Positions 34,536 to 43,643 of a stretch of 64,000 bases of DNA are shown piece by piece; within the stretch, counting starts at the first letter, position 1, and each line of letters begins with the position of its first letter. The translations under genes were made by a program, and so were the position numbers. Source of the stretch: JANQIO01 sp043513815 (GTDB lineage Bacteria > Pseudomonadota > Gammaproteobacteria > Pseudomonadales > Halieaceae); assembly GCA_043513815.1 (NCBI GenBank), contig CP121313.1, positions 1,240,001 through 1,304,000 on the forward strand. The letters are read 5' to 3'. Below the pieces are notes generated by a model that was not told the DNA's origin, ran no database searches, and saw nothing but the letters and a program-made list of their open reading frames with translations.

Positions 34536-36830
34536 TCAATCCAGCCGGTAGTTGAAGGTCAGGCCGTAGGTACGGGGCGGCGCGTTGATGGCCGCGTAGC
34601 CGCTAAGCACCGGAATGTCGAAGCCGATGGCGTAGTACTCCTCGTCCAGCAGGTTGCGACTCCAGGCGGTCAGCTCCCAGCGCCGGTCGTCACCGTGCAG
34701 GCCGATCCGCAGATTGACGATATGAGCTTCGTCGTTGAGCAGGTTTTCGTCGAGATCCTGGGCCATGTAGAACTCGTCGGTGTAGTTGTACTCCAGTCGC
34801 GCCAGCCAGCCCATGCGCGTGCCGGGAATGTCATCCTGAATCTGCATGAAGCTGGATACCGTCCACTCCGGCGCATTGTCGAGAGCCTCGCCGCTCAAGT
34901 CCTGCACGCAGTCCGGCTGCACGAATGGGCTGCCGCCAGTGATGGCGAATACCTGCGCCGCCGTGCACTCACCGGTAGGGAAATCCTGGTATTCGGCATC
35001 GTTGTAGCCGACGGCCGTGCCCAGCGTCACGTTGTTGCTGGGCAGGTAGACGATATCCAGTTCCACACCGCTGCTCTCCAGGGAGCCGGCGTTGCGCACC
35101 GTGATATTGGTGCCGTCAAAGCCCTGGGCCTGGAAGTCGTCGTAGTCGATATAGAACACTGTGCCGTTGACCTGCAGGCGGCGCTCCAGCCAGGTGCCTT
35201 TCCAGCCCAGCTCGTAGTTGCGCGAGCGCTCGTCGTCGAATTCGCCTGACAGGCCCACCGCGGTGCGGAGCTGGTTGAAGCCGCCGGACTTGAAGCCCTG
35301 GGCGAAGCTGGCGTACAGCATCAGGTCGACGGCCGGGAAATAGCTGAGGGCAACCGTGGCGGAGAAGTCGCTCGCATCACGCTGCTCATCGACTTCGAGG
35401 TTGGGCCCGGCGATCGGCGGGGCGTCGAAAAGGGTTTCGGGCACGGTGGTCTGGCTACCCGAACGCTCCTTCTCCTCGTAGGTGCCGCGGCCCCCCAGGG
35501 TCAGCCGCCAGTCCTCGGCGAAGTCCCAGTTGGCCTGGCCAAAGGCGGCGTAGCTGGTGGTTTTGTGGGTGTTACTGTCGTAGTTCACCGATCCTTCGGG
35601 AAAGATCAGGCCAAAGCCGAACAGCGGCCCCAGCAGCTCCAGCATGCCGGTCTCGCCCAGGGTGTCCATGTCGGAGTAGAAGAAATAAAGCCCTGCCACA
35701 TAGTCCCAGCTCTCCCAGTCCGGCGAGGTAATGCGGAATTCGCTGGAGTACTGGTCCATGTCGACTTCGGTGGAGCCCGCCACCGCTTCGTATTGTGAGA
35801 AGTCACCATCCCAGACCGATGTGTTTTCGTAGCTGCGCCAGGCGTTAAGCCAGGTGAGGCTGTACTCGTTGTCCAGCTCTATGTCCCACTCTGCAGCGAC
35901 CCCGCCCACCTCGACCTGGTTGGTCCAGGGCTGGTTGAAGAACACGTTGCGGTCTTTCGGGTCTGGGTCAGGTAGAGGCTCGCCGGTGGTGTCGGCGATC
36001 AGATCGAAGGGCAGACCCAGGGCGGAACCGCCGCCGATGTAGTCGATAACGTCCGGAGCGCAGCAGTCGCTGTTTTCCTCAGCGTAGTCGATGCTCAGCA
36101 TCAAATCACCGGCGTCACCCAGGTTGAACAGCGTCCGCGACCTCACACCCCAGCGGTCGGCATTGTTGGTCTCGTCCCCCAGGTACTCATTGTCGTCGAA
36201 GCCGTCACGATCGACGTTGTAGGCGGACAGGCGCATGGCGTGGCCGCTGCTGCCCAGAGGCGTGTTGACCATGCCGCGCAACTCGAAGGCATCGTAGTTG
36301 CCCACCACGCCCTCGAATTCAGCCTCGAACACTTCTGACGGCGCCTTGGAATAGATATTCATGGCGCCGGCGGCGGTGTTCTTGCCGTACAGCGTACCCT
36401 GCGGACCGCGCAGCACTTCCACGCGTTCAATGTCCATGAAATCGGTCACACTCATGCCGGCGCGACCCTGGTAGACGCCGTCGATAAACATGCCCACGCT
36501 GGGGTCGATACCGGCATTGGTGCCAATGGAGCCGATGCCGCGAATGCGGATCGAGGTGGAACGGCTGTCCTGCACGGCAGCGATCCGCAGGCTGGGTGTG
36601 TACTGTTCGAGCTGTTTCAGGTTGTAGGTGCCGGAGTCCCTGAAGAATTCGCTGGTAAATGCAGCGACGGATACGGCTACCTCCTGCAGGTTCTGCTCGC
36701 GGCGGTTGGCGGTGACGATCACTTCTTCCAGCATCGCTGTTTCGTCAGAATCGCCCGGTAGCTGTGCCTGCACTCCGGTAGCGATCAGCGCCAGGGAAAA
36801 TGCCCCCGGCAGGGTCTTGATGGTTTTCAT
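34536..36830 (-). CDS. TonB-dependent outer-membrane receptor
   Basis: 764-aa receptor for TonB-energised uptake. Signal peptide about 1-22; a TonB-box-like stretch EEVIVTANRREQ near residues 36-47; plug domain with SIRIRGIGS, SVGMFIDGVYQGR and RVEVLRGPQGTLYGKNTAAGAMNI; then the barrel, ending NAPPRTYGLTFNYRLD with the usual C-terminal strand. It is of the large sphingomonad/Halieaceae-type receptor group often tied to steroids, aromatics or terpenoids. GGAGGA is 4 nt before the ATG. Upstream is a TetR gene 67 nt away on the same strand; downstream genes look cotranscribed. Ligand unknown. Confidence 0.93.
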   Translation of the reverse strand: MKTIKTLPGAFSLALIATGVQAQLPGDSDETAMLEEVIVTANRREQNLQEVAVSVAAFTSEFFRDSGTYNLKQLEQYTPSLRIAAVQDSRSTSIRIRGIGSIGTNAGIDPSVGMFIDGVYQGRAGMSVTDFMDIERVEVLRGPQGTLYGKNTAAGAMNIYSKAPSEVFEAEFEGVVGNYDAFELRGMVNTPLGSSGHAMRLSAYNVDRDGFDDNEYLGDETNNADRWGVRSRTLFNLGDAGDLMLSIDYAEENSDCCAPDVIDYIGGGSALGLPFDLIADTTGEPLPDPDPKDRNVFFNQPWTNQVEVGGVAAEWDIELDNEYSLTWLNAWRSYENTSVWDGDFSQYEAVAGSTEVDMDQYSSEFRITSPDWESWDYVAGLYFFYSDMDTLGETGMLELLGPLFGFGLIFPEGSVNYDSNTHKTTSYAAFGQANWDFAEDWRLTLGGRGTYEEKERSGSQTTVPETLFDAPPIAGPNLEVDEQRDASDFSATVALSYFPAVDLMLYASFAQGFKSGGFNQLRTAVGLSGEFDDERSRNYELGWKGTWLERRLQVNGTVFYIDYDDFQAQGFDGTNITVRNAGSLESSGVELDIVYLPSNNVTLGTAVGYNDAEYQDFPTGECTAAQVFAITGGSPFVQPDCVQDLSGEALDNAPEWTVSSFMQIQDDIPGTRMGWLARLEYNYTDEFYMAQDLDENLLNDEAHIVNLRIGLHGDDRRWELTAWSRNLLDEEYYAIGFDIPVLSGYAAINAPPRTYGLTFNYRLD

Positions 36831-36897
36831 GTTTTCCTCCTCGCCACTGCTACGGGAGCGCGGCGCTGTTTTTATGTTCTTTTGGAGACGGTCCGGT

Positions 36898-37515
36898 TCA
36901 GCTCACACCCAGACCCTCGAAGATTGCGGTAATAACAAAGTCTCGTACCTGTTGGTCTGTGTACTTCTCGCCGTACAGATGGTGAAGGCGATTGTCGTTG
37001 GCGAGACTGACAAAGCCGTGAACGGTGGAAACAATCGAGATGGCCTGCAGCGTGGGATCACCCTGGCGAACCAAACCCATGTCCTGTGCCATGCGCAGGT
37101 CATCGATCATGCGCACGAACGATGCGGCGCTGGTATGCCTGAGCGCCTCGTTGCCCTTGCTGGCCAGCAGGTCGCCGCTGAACATCACCCGGTAGTAGGC
37201 CGGGTAACCCAGCGCAAAGTTCAGGTAGGCCTCGCCGCTGGCGGCAAACTGCGCCAGCGGGTCGCTGCCGGCGGCGGTGCGAGCCCGGTCCATTTCTTCA
37301 TCCAGCAGTTCGAAGCCCCGCTCCACCACCGCCAGAATGAGGTCGTCCTTGTCCGGGAAGTGGCGGTAGGGCGCGGCATGGGAAACACCGGCGCGGTGGG
37401 CCACCTTGCGAATGGTCAGCCCCTGGGGTCCGAACTCATCAATAATCTCCAGCGCCGCCTCGATCAAGGCAGTGCGCAGATCACCGTGATGATAGGCGGC
37501 TTTCAGTTCAGCCAT
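36898..37515 (-). CDS. TetR-family transcriptional regulator
   Basis: 205-aa regulator. The N-terminal helix-turn-helix reads LTIRKVAHRAGVSHAAPYRHF (in two parts LTIRKVAHRAGVSH and AAPYRHFPDKDDL), about residues 35-60; the remaining helical part binds an effector and resembles the WHG-type C-terminal domain. ATG 37515 is chosen over TTG 37524 because GAAGAG lies upstream at suitable distance. It is divergent from the carotenoid oxygenase gene across a 119-nt region with operator-like repeats and upstream of the TonB receptor, so it likely controls both. Effector could be an apocarotenoid or terpenoid. Confidence 0.9.
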   Translation of the reverse strand: MAELKAAYHHGDLRTALIEAALEIIDEFGPQGLTIRKVAHRAGVSHAAPYRHFPDKDDLILAVVERGFELLDEEMDRARTAAGSDPLAQFAASGEAYLNFALGYPAYYRVMFSGDLLASKGNEALRHTSAASFVRMIDDLRMAQDMGLVRQGDPTLQAISIVSTVHGFVSLANDNRLHHLYGEKYTDQQVRDFVITAIFEGLGVS

Positions 37516-37564
37516 GGCAAACAACTCTTCATAGACGCCGAGTCTAGCCCATAAAAGGGTGTAT

Positions 37565-37614
37565 GTTTATATTGTAAACTTCAAAAAGCGCTGCTATGTT
37601 GCCATAGTAAACAA
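37565..37614. promoter_or_regulatory. Likely TetR operator region
   Basis: A palindrome GTTTATATTGTAAAC (37565-37579) lies in the divergent intergenic region, and a related half-site TAGTAAAC occurs at 37605-37612 with flanking TGTT/AACA. The two GTAAAC copies are about three helical turns apart. Likely binding sites for the adjacent TetR protein. Confidence 0.55.
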
Positions 37615-37634
37615 TAAGAAGAGGAGAGACCGCC

Positions 37635-39047
37635 ATGACCGAGGCAATGCCCGACAACCGCTTTCTGCAAGGTGCCTTTGCGCCCATTGACCAGGAATAC
37701 GACCTCGCCGAACTCAAGATCGAGGGCGAAGTGCCCCGAGACCTGAACGGCAGCTTTTACCGCAACGGTCCCAACCAGCAGTTCCCGCCACGGGGTGACT
37801 ACCACCTGTTTGCCGGTGACGGCATGACCCACGCCTTCCACATCGAAGACGGCAAGGTGAGCTACCGCAATCGCTGGATACGTACCGCCAAGTTCAAGCT
37901 TGAGCAGGAACACCAGAAAGCGATGGTGGACCCGATGAACCCGTTTAATAGCGAACAGGGCTTCGAGGACTTTGTTTTTAACGACAAGGACGGTCTCGCG
38001 AATACTGCCTGTGTCTGGCACGGCGGCAAGTTCCTGGTGATGGAAGAGGGGCACCCGCCCTTCGAAGTCGATCCGGTGACGCTGGAGTCCCTGGGCTCCT
38101 ACAACTACGGCGGCAAGCTGCACACTGCCATGACCGCCCATCCGAAGCTCGACCCGTTGACCGGGGAAATGCTTTTCTTCGCCTACATGGCATCGGGACC
38201 GTTTGCCGCCGATGTGGCCCTGCACAAGGTCAGCGCCGACGGCGTGCTGACTGAATCACACAAGATCGACACGCCCTACCCGGCGATGGTGCACGACTTT
38301 GTCGTGACCGAGAACTACATCCTGTTCCCCATCTTCCCTCTGATAGGCACGCTGGAGCGGGCCATGGAAGGCAAGATGCCCTTTGCCTGGGAGCCGGACC
38401 AGGGCGCTACCATCGGCGTGCTCCCGCGCCACGGCAGCCCGGCGGAAATCCGCTGGGTTGAATGTGACCCGGTATTTGTCTTCCACTTCATGAACGGTTA
38501 TGACCGCGACGGTGTGATCACCGTCGACGCCTGCCAGTTCGCCTACGCACCACTGTTCCCGCGCCCGGACGGCAGCATGATGCCGGACAACGACGCGGTG
38601 CTGACCCGCTGGATCATTGATCTCAACAACCCCTCGGCAAAAGTCGTGCACCGACAGCTTGGTGACGAGCGCGCAGAGTTCCCCATCGTCGACCCGCGAC
38701 GGGCGATGCTGGATTACCGGTATGGCTACCACACGTCCGCCGACAATGACGACGGCGAGATGTACAACAAGGTGGTGTGCGTGGATCACGACTCTGGCGC
38801 CAGCGCCAGCTACAGCTTCGGCGAGCGCCGCAGCAACTTTATTTCAGAGGCGATTTTCGTGCCGCGTTCGGCGCAGGCCGCCGAGAACGAGGGCTACCTG
38901 CTGACGGTTGCCACGGATCTCAATGCGGGCAAGAGCAGCCTGGCGATACTTGATGCGCAGAATGTGAGCGCAGGACCGCTGGCAAAGGCGCAGTTGGAGC
39001 ACCGCATCCCGATTGGCTTCCATGGCGGCTGGCGGCCCGCTTCCTGA
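37635..39047 (+). CDS. Carotenoid oxygenase family protein (carotenoid/lignostilbene cleavage dioxygenase)
   Basis: Non-haem Fe(II) dioxygenase (470 aa) of the RPE65/CCD/lignostilbene dioxygenase family, cleaving a C=C bond to two carbonyl products. Four iron-binding His appear in conserved blocks: KLHTAMTAHPKLDP, PAMVHDFVVTENY, FVFHFMNGYD and the C-terminal PIGFHGGWRP. The N-terminal FYRNGPNQQF and LFAGDGMTHAF are also family hallmarks. GGAGAG precedes the ATG. Divergent TetR, TonB receptors and a cupin nearby suggest uptake and catabolism of a carotenoid, retinoid or stilbene-type compound. A strong terminator follows. Confidence 0.93.
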   Translation: MTEAMPDNRFLQGAFAPIDQEYDLAELKIEGEVPRDLNGSFYRNGPNQQFPPRGDYHLFAGDGMTHAFHIEDGKVSYRNRWIRTAKFKLEQEHQKAMVDPMNPFNSEQGFEDFVFNDKDGLANTACVWHGGKFLVMEEGHPPFEVDPVTLESLGSYNYGGKLHTAMTAHPKLDPLTGEMLFFAYMASGPFAADVALHKVSADGVLTESHKIDTPYPAMVHDFVVTENYILFPIFPLIGTLERAMEGKMPFAWEPDQGATIGVLPRHGSPAEIRWVECDPVFVFHFMNGYDRDGVITVDACQFAYAPLFPRPDGSMMPDNDAVLTRWIIDLNNPSAKVVHRQLGDERAEFPIVDPRRAMLDYRYGYHTSADNDDGEMYNKVVCVDHDSGASASYSFGERRSNFISEAIFVPRSAQAAENEGYLLTVATDLNAGKSSLAILDAQNVSAGPLAKAQLEHRIPIGFHGGWRPAS

Positions 39048-39092
39048 GTTGGCTACATAACAACAAAAAAAGAGAATACTGCTGCAAGCATG

Positions 39093-39122
39093 GCGCCCGG
39101 CGAGAGCCGGGCGCTTTTTTTT
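39093..39122 (+). terminator. Rho-independent terminator of the carotenoid oxygenase gene
   Basis: Nine-bp perfect stem GCGCCCGGC (39093-39101) / GCCGGGCGC (39106-39114), GAGA tetraloop, and eight T from 39115. Confidence 0.96.
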
Positions 39123-39286
39123 TCGCGCCAGAGTTGAGCCGTTTCCGTGAGCGGTCACAGCAGAAGCTGGCGCAGCGGTTAGTCAGTCCGACGGCTTGCA
39201 CCTGCCTTCGAATATCGCCATGGCGACGCGGAGAAGGCCGCAAGGGCGACTATACTGCTATTTGTCCAATCCATGGAGGGTATCCA

Positions 39287-39763
39287 ATGTCGATGCACTA
39301 CGAGTATGCCCAGGATGCGCAGAGCGTCTTCGAGTTGCTGACTGACCCCGACTTCCTGGTGTCTCGCTGCCTGGCGCTAGGGGAACTGGAGGCGAGCTGC
39401 GAAGTGGATGTGAATGGCGATGCCACGGTCATCAATCTGGACCGGACCGTCGAGAGAGATCTGCCAAGGGTGCTGGCCAGGGTGTTCGACCCGGTGCAAA
39501 CGATCCGCATGAGGGAAACCTGGCAAGCCGATGGCCCGGACGCCTTTAAAGGCGAATATACCTTCGAGGTGGTGGGCCAGCCGGTAACAGTCAAGGCGAC
39601 CTTCGAGTTATATCCTACGGACGATGGCTGCTGCTATGTCATTGAACACAAGGCGAAGGCAAAAGTGCCTCTGATCGGGGGGCAGGTCGAGAAGTTCATC
39701 CACAGCCAGGTCGCCGACGGCTGCCTCGCTGAAATGGAGTATGTGGAGCAGCACCTGGATTAG
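39287..39763 (+). CDS. DUF2505-family (START-like) protein
   Basis: 158-aa protein of the DUF2505 family, predicted START/SRPBCC-like lipid-binding fold: N-terminal YEYAQDAQSVFELLTDPDFL resembles the first strand and helix of coenzyme Q-binding START domains, and the C-terminus has a long amphipathic helix (GGQVEKFIHSQVADGCLAEM). ATG 39287 has GGAGGG 7 nt before it; an upstream in-frame start gives an unlike N-terminus. No signal peptide. It may bind a lipid or isoprenoid, consistent with the neighbouring carotenoid gene, but that is inference. Confidence 0.82.
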   Translation: MSMHYEYAQDAQSVFELLTDPDFLVSRCLALGELEASCEVDVNGDATVINLDRTVERDLPRVLARVFDPVQTIRMRETWQADGPDAFKGEYTFEVVGQPVTVKATFELYPTDDGCCYVIEHKAKAKVPLIGGQVEKFIHSQVADGCLAEMEYVEQHLD

Positions 39764-39784
39764 CCTGAAAGGCTCCCGGGTTGC

Positions 39785-40228
39785 TTACTCCAGGGCGGAG
39801 CCGTCTTCGGAATAGATGACCCAGAACTTGGTGTAGCCGTCTGTGATCCAGGTGCCAGTCCACTCTTTAGGCACGGTGACCGCTTCTCCGGCCGACACCT
39901 CTGTGACGGTGCCGTCACTGGATACCAGCTTTACGCTGCCCTCGAGAAAATACATGAACTCGTCGACGCCATAGGGCTCGGTAATTTCAGCCCGGGTCTT
40001 GCCGGACTTGTACATGCCGGAGGCAAAGCGCCCGTCGGAGCTCAGCAGAGAGGTGACATCCTCGGTCCTGTGACCATCCGCATGGGTGGTGGCAATCATG
40101 TCGGGGCGCTTGAAGATGGCGCCGGCGGCTTCGGCCTGACTGATCTTGGCCGGGTGAATGGTCTCCGCCGCGACTGCGGCAGAGAGCACCAGGGCGGCAA
40201 GGCCCGCCATTGTCAGCAGTGTCTTCAT
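39785..40228 (-). CDS. Exported cupin-domain protein
   Basis: 147-aa protein with signal peptide (MKTLLTMAGLAALVLSAAVA then AETIH) and a single cupin fold of the Cupin_3/EutQ/ureidoglycine-aminohydrolase type: GVDEFMYFLEGSVKLVSSDG and VSAGEAVTVPKEWTGTWI. Its usual second His is replaced (the PKEWTGTW block), as in many Cupin_3 proteins, so metal catalysis is doubtful. It follows the second TonB receptor by 27 nt on the same strand, so the two are probably cotranscribed; a periplasmic ligand-binding or processing role is possible. Confidence 0.85.
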   Translation of the reverse strand: MKTLLTMAGLAALVLSAAVAAETIHPAKISQAEAAGAIFKRPDMIATTHADGHRTEDVTSLLSSDGRFASGMYKSGKTRAEITEPYGVDEFMYFLEGSVKLVSSDGTVTEVSAGEAVTVPKEWTGTWITDGYTKFWVIYSEDGSALE

Positions 40229-40255
40229 GAGTAGCCCTCCGGGTTACGCAAAGCC

Positions 40256-42556
40256 CTAGTTGAAGTTCTTGCGCAGGGTAACGCCCCAGGTAGAGGGCTC
40301 GTTGTAGTAGGCAATCATGCGTCCGTCCTGGGCGACACCGTCGGCGATGGTGTTGGTGTAGTCCTCGTCACCGATGTTGCGGCCCCAGGCCACGATTTCC
40401 GCATCCCAGTTCTCGAATACCAGGCCGGCGCGCAGGTTGATGATGTTGTAATCATCCGCCAGCTTCAGTGGGTCGTTGTTGACGTCGGTCATGCGCTCGT
40501 CAGTCCAGATGTATTCGCCGTACAGGTAGGCGGTGATATTGCTGCCAAGCAGGAAGTCCTGGCGCAGTGAGGTCACCACAACGTTCTCCGGGTTGCCGGC
40601 GAGGTCGCCACCAGAGCGGTCACAGGAGCCGTCGCCGTTCTCGCGCGGGTCCGGTTGCTGGGTATGGAAAGGTGTGCCCACCCAGCAGCTGCCCTGTTCG
40701 AAATCCTCGTACTCGGCGTTGTTATAGGCATAGGCCAGGGTAAAAGTGGTGTAGTTGAACGGCTGCCACAGCAGGTCCAGTTCACCGCCCCAGGTTTCCG
40801 CGGTACCCGCATTTTGCAGGGCAAAGCCCACGCTCTGGAAGGAGATGGTCTGCAGATCGTCAGTGTCGGTCTTGTGCAGTGCGACGTTGATGCGCAGGGC
40901 CTGGTCCGGGAAGTCGGCCTTCATGCCCAGTTCGTAGGCCTCGGATTCTTCAGCATCAAAATTTACGTTCAGGGCCGTGTCGATACGGTCAGTGTTGATG
41001 CCGCCGGCCTTGTAGCCAGTGCCGTAGGAGGCGTAGAACATGATGTCGTTGGTGGCGAACCAGCTCAGCTTGGCGGTGCCCGTGACCTGGTCGTCGTCAA
41101 TGTTTTCATCGACGTTGTCGCGAGGTGCCAGCGGCGGGAAGAAGGCAAAGCCGAGGCCGGGATTGACCTCGCTGAAGGTGTTGCTCATATCCTTGTCTTC
41201 CTTGGTCCAGCGCAGGCCGCCGGTAAACACAAGGGTGTCCGTCAGGTTGTAGTCAATCTGCCCGAACACGGCGTAGGCCTCGTGTTCCTGCTCGGCGATA
41301 TCCAGGGCAAAGCCGCCATCCGGGAACAGGAACGAGGGTACACCCACCAGCGGACCTGTATCTTCACCTACGATAGTGCGGGTCTCTGAGTCGAGGTCCT
41401 GGGAGAAGTAGAACAGTCCGGCCACGTAGGTCAGCTTTTCACCGACGTTGGTTATGCGTATTTCCTGGGAGAACTGCTGCTGGTCCGCATCGTTGATGCG
41501 CTGCAGGGCATCGATATCGTAGAAATCTGCATCGATGTTGTCGTAGGAGTCAAACTCGCGGTAGGCGGTGATACTGGTCAGGTCGAACCAGTCCAGCGTC
41601 CAGTCCACCTGCAGGGAAATGCCCTCGTCCGTATTCTCGGACTGGGGCAGAAAGCTGGTGGCCACTTCATAGTCAAAAAAATCATCCTGGTCGATGACGG
41701 TGCCGCCAATGTCGTTCTGCACCACGGTGTCTGAGCCGAATACCGGGTCAGAGCCTGGGGGTAACTGCTGGGCCGTGAAGTTATTGACCCAGTTGCCCAC
41801 TGCGCAGCAGACCTCGTCGATTTCCGAGCGATCGACGATCAGGTGAACCGATACATCGTCATTTGGCAGCCACAGGGCCTGCAGGCGCACACCCCAGCGG
41901 TCTCTGTCTTCCAGCACTTCGTCGCCCATGTTGACTGCGTCGACAAAGCCGTCGCGCTCCTGATAGAAGCCGGTGGCGCGGATGGCCAGCTTGTCTTCCG
42001 CCAGGGTCAGGCTCTTGGCGCCGTTCACCTGCATTAGGTCGTAGTCACCGCCGGTCGCTTCCAGGAAGCCCGTGCCTTCGAAGTCGGGGCGTACGCTGGT
42101 CATGGTAATCGCACCTGCCGGCGTGTTGCGGCCGAACAGTGTGCCCTGCGGGCCGCGCAGTACTTCTACCGACTGCACGTCCACCAGGTTGTTGATCATG
42201 GCACTCTGGCGCGCCCGGTAGACACCGTCCACGTACAGCCCCACGGAGGATTCCAGTCCGAAGTTCTGGGAGCTGGTGAAAACGCCGCGAATACTGAAAG
42301 TCGAGGTCGTGGAGGTCTGGCTCTTGCCGACAATCAGCGCCGGGTCGATATTCGAGACTTCGAAGAAGTCGCGTACGCCGCTTTCCTGTAGTCGTTCCCC
42401 GGTGAAGGCGGTCACGGCCACCGGCACATCCTGCAAGCTCTGTTCGCGCTTTTGCGCGGTAACAATCACCTCTTCAAGCATGGGCTGAGCGAAGGTGGGC
42501 GTGGCGGTCGCAGCGACAGCGGCTGCAATTGCGATTGAGAGTCTGGTCTTGAACAT
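40256..42556 (-). CDS. TonB-dependent outer-membrane receptor
   Basis: 766-aa receptor. ATG 42556, preceded by GAGGTAG, gives the signal peptide MFKTRLSIAIAAAVAATATP ending at TFAQP; a longer in-frame start is unlike a receptor. TonB-box-like EEVIVTAQKREQ at about 29-40; plug blocks TFSIRGVFTSS, SVGLYVDGVYRAR and SVEVLRGPQGTLFGRNTPAG; barrel ends TWGVTLRKNFN. Similar in type to the receptor at 34.5-36.8 kb but clearly a different ligand specificity. A periplasmic cupin is downstream; RidA-like gene is divergent. Ligand unknown. Confidence 0.93.
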   Translation of the reverse strand: MFKTRLSIAIAAAVAATATPTFAQPMLEEVIVTAQKREQSLQDVPVAVTAFTGERLQESGVRDFFEVSNIDPALIVGKSQTSTTSTFSIRGVFTSSQNFGLESSVGLYVDGVYRARQSAMINNLVDVQSVEVLRGPQGTLFGRNTPAGAITMTSVRPDFEGTGFLEATGGDYDLMQVNGAKSLTLAEDKLAIRATGFYQERDGFVDAVNMGDEVLEDRDRWGVRLQALWLPNDDVSVHLIVDRSEIDEVCCAVGNWVNNFTAQQLPPGSDPVFGSDTVVQNDIGGTVIDQDDFFDYEVATSFLPQSENTDEGISLQVDWTLDWFDLTSITAYREFDSYDNIDADFYDIDALQRINDADQQQFSQEIRITNVGEKLTYVAGLFYFSQDLDSETRTIVGEDTGPLVGVPSFLFPDGGFALDIAEQEHEAYAVFGQIDYNLTDTLVFTGGLRWTKEDKDMSNTFSEVNPGLGFAFFPPLAPRDNVDENIDDDQVTGTAKLSWFATNDIMFYASYGTGYKAGGINTDRIDTALNVNFDAEESEAYELGMKADFPDQALRINVALHKTDTDDLQTISFQSVGFALQNAGTAETWGGELDLLWQPFNYTTFTLAYAYNNAEYEDFEQGSCWVGTPFHTQQPDPRENGDGSCDRSGGDLAGNPENVVVTSLRQDFLLGSNITAYLYGEYIWTDERMTDVNNDPLKLADDYNIINLRAGLVFENWDAEIVAWGRNIGDEDYTNTIADGVAQDGRMIAYYNEPSTWGVTLRKNFN

Positions 42557-42718
42557 CACTACCTCTATCTTTTTATAGGTGCCGTTTACACGGCTTTTCG
42601 CGGCTGACAAAAACGATAGGCGTAAAAACGGGCGATTACCACCTTGAAAATGGTGAAATTCTCGGCTCAAACAGGTCGCTGCTATAGTGGGAGTACGTTA
42701 AATCCATGGAGACATTGC
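42557..42718. promoter_or_regulatory. Divergent promoter region, TonB receptor / RidA-like gene
   Basis: A -10-like TATAGT is at 42683-42688 for the plus-strand gene; GGAG at 42707-42710 precedes its ATG. No clear -35 or operator. Confidence 0.4.
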
Positions 42719-43231
42719 ATGAAATTACCGATCGCCGCCCTGCTGCTGACCTTTTCTGCCCTGGTGAGTGCAGACTCGACCCCTGAAGCGAAGCTGGCCG
42801 CCGCCGGCTATACGTTGCCACCGCCGGCTACCCCGGTAGCCGCCTACGTCACCTGGCGGCGCAGCGGCAACACGCTGTACCTGTCAGGGCACGGCGAGTG
42901 TCGCCCCGACTTCACCCGCGGCAAGGTCGGCAAGGAACTGAGCGCAGAAGAGGGTTACGACTCGGCGCAGCGGGTTGGGCTGTGCATGTTGTCGACCATC
43001 AAGTCAGCCGTTGGCGAGTTGTCGAAGGTCAAGCAGGTGTTGCGCATTGACGGCATGGTCAACGCCGTCGATGGCTTTGGCGACCAACCGGAGGTCATCA
43101 ACGGCTTTTCCGAACTGTTCCTGCTGGCCTTCGGCGACAGCGGGCTGGGAGCCCGCGCCGCCGTGGGCATGGGCTCATTGCCGCGAAATATCCCCGTCGA
43201 GATCTCCGCCATTGTCGAGCTGCATGATTGA
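42719..43231 (+). CDS. Exported RidA-like (YjgF/UK114) protein
   Basis: 170 aa. ATG 42719 with GGAG 8 nt upstream gives a signal peptide (MKLPIAALLLTFSALVSA), followed by a RidA-like fold: LAAAGYTLPPPATPVAAYV, SGNTLYLSGHGECRPDF, VLRIDGMVNAVDGF and FSELFLLAFGD, then RAAVGMGSLPRNIPVEISAIV, the characteristic RidA C-terminal block with its conserved Arg and Glu. Standard RidA enzymes hydrolyse enamines in the cytoplasm; an export signal and the extra Cys pair are unusual. It belongs to the broader Rid family of unknown exact substrate. Confidence 0.87.
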   Translation: MKLPIAALLLTFSALVSADSTPEAKLAAAGYTLPPPATPVAAYVTWRRSGNTLYLSGHGECRPDFTRGKVGKELSAEEGYDSAQRVGLCMLSTIKSAVGELSKVKQVLRIDGMVNAVDGFGDQPEVINGFSELFLLAFGDSGLGARAAVGMGSLPRNIPVEISAIVELHD

Positions 43232-43244
43232 GTGGGACATCAGC

Positions 43245-43643
43245 CTAGTCGATCTCGACGATGGCCTTGCCGATGGGCAGCATCGAGATCTCGATGAACT
43301 TGATGTGCTGGTAGCCGAAGGGAATGCCTATGATGGTCACGAAGTAGGCGATAGCCAGCATTAAGTGGCCGATGGCCAGCCAGAAGCCGGCAAAGATAAA
43401 CCAGATGATGTTGCCCAGCAGGCCCAGGGCGCCGGTGCCGATGTCCTCTTCGCCGGTCACCCGCTTGCGGTTGACCGCCTCTCGCCCGAAGGGCCAGATC
43501 ACGAACCAGCCGATGTTGAAGCAGGCCCGGGCCCAGGGCAGGCCAACGATGGTAATGGCGGCAAGGATGCCGTACAAAAACCAGGCCAGGCCCATGAAAA
43601 AGCCGCCAAACAGCACCCACAGGATATTCAGGAACAGGCTCAC
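43245..43643 (-). CDS. yccF: YccF-family inner-membrane protein
   Basis: 132-aa membrane protein with two copies of the YccF domain: LGGFFMGLAWFLYGI-like first half and LLGNIIWFIFAGFWLAIGHL second half, each with NI(L/I)W and GIPF/GLPWA blocks (TIVGLPWARACFNIG, TIIGIPFGYQHIKF). About four membrane segments. YccF proteins are widespread, with no established function, though channel-like regulation has been suggested. It is convergent with the RidA gene across 13 nt and has no strand partner. Confidence 0.92.
   Translation of the reverse strand: MSLFLNILWVLFGGFFMGLAWFLYGILAAITIVGLPWARACFNIGWFVIWPFGREAVNRKRVTGEEDIGTGALGLLGNIIWFIFAGFWLAIGHLMLAIAYFVTIIGIPFGYQHIKFIEISMLPIGKAIVEID

Noticed and set aside
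34536..42556. Siderophore receptors for the two TonB-dependent genes
   Set aside because: No siderophore synthesis, ABC uptake or Fur-box genes are adjacent; organic-substrate uptake fits the neighbours better.
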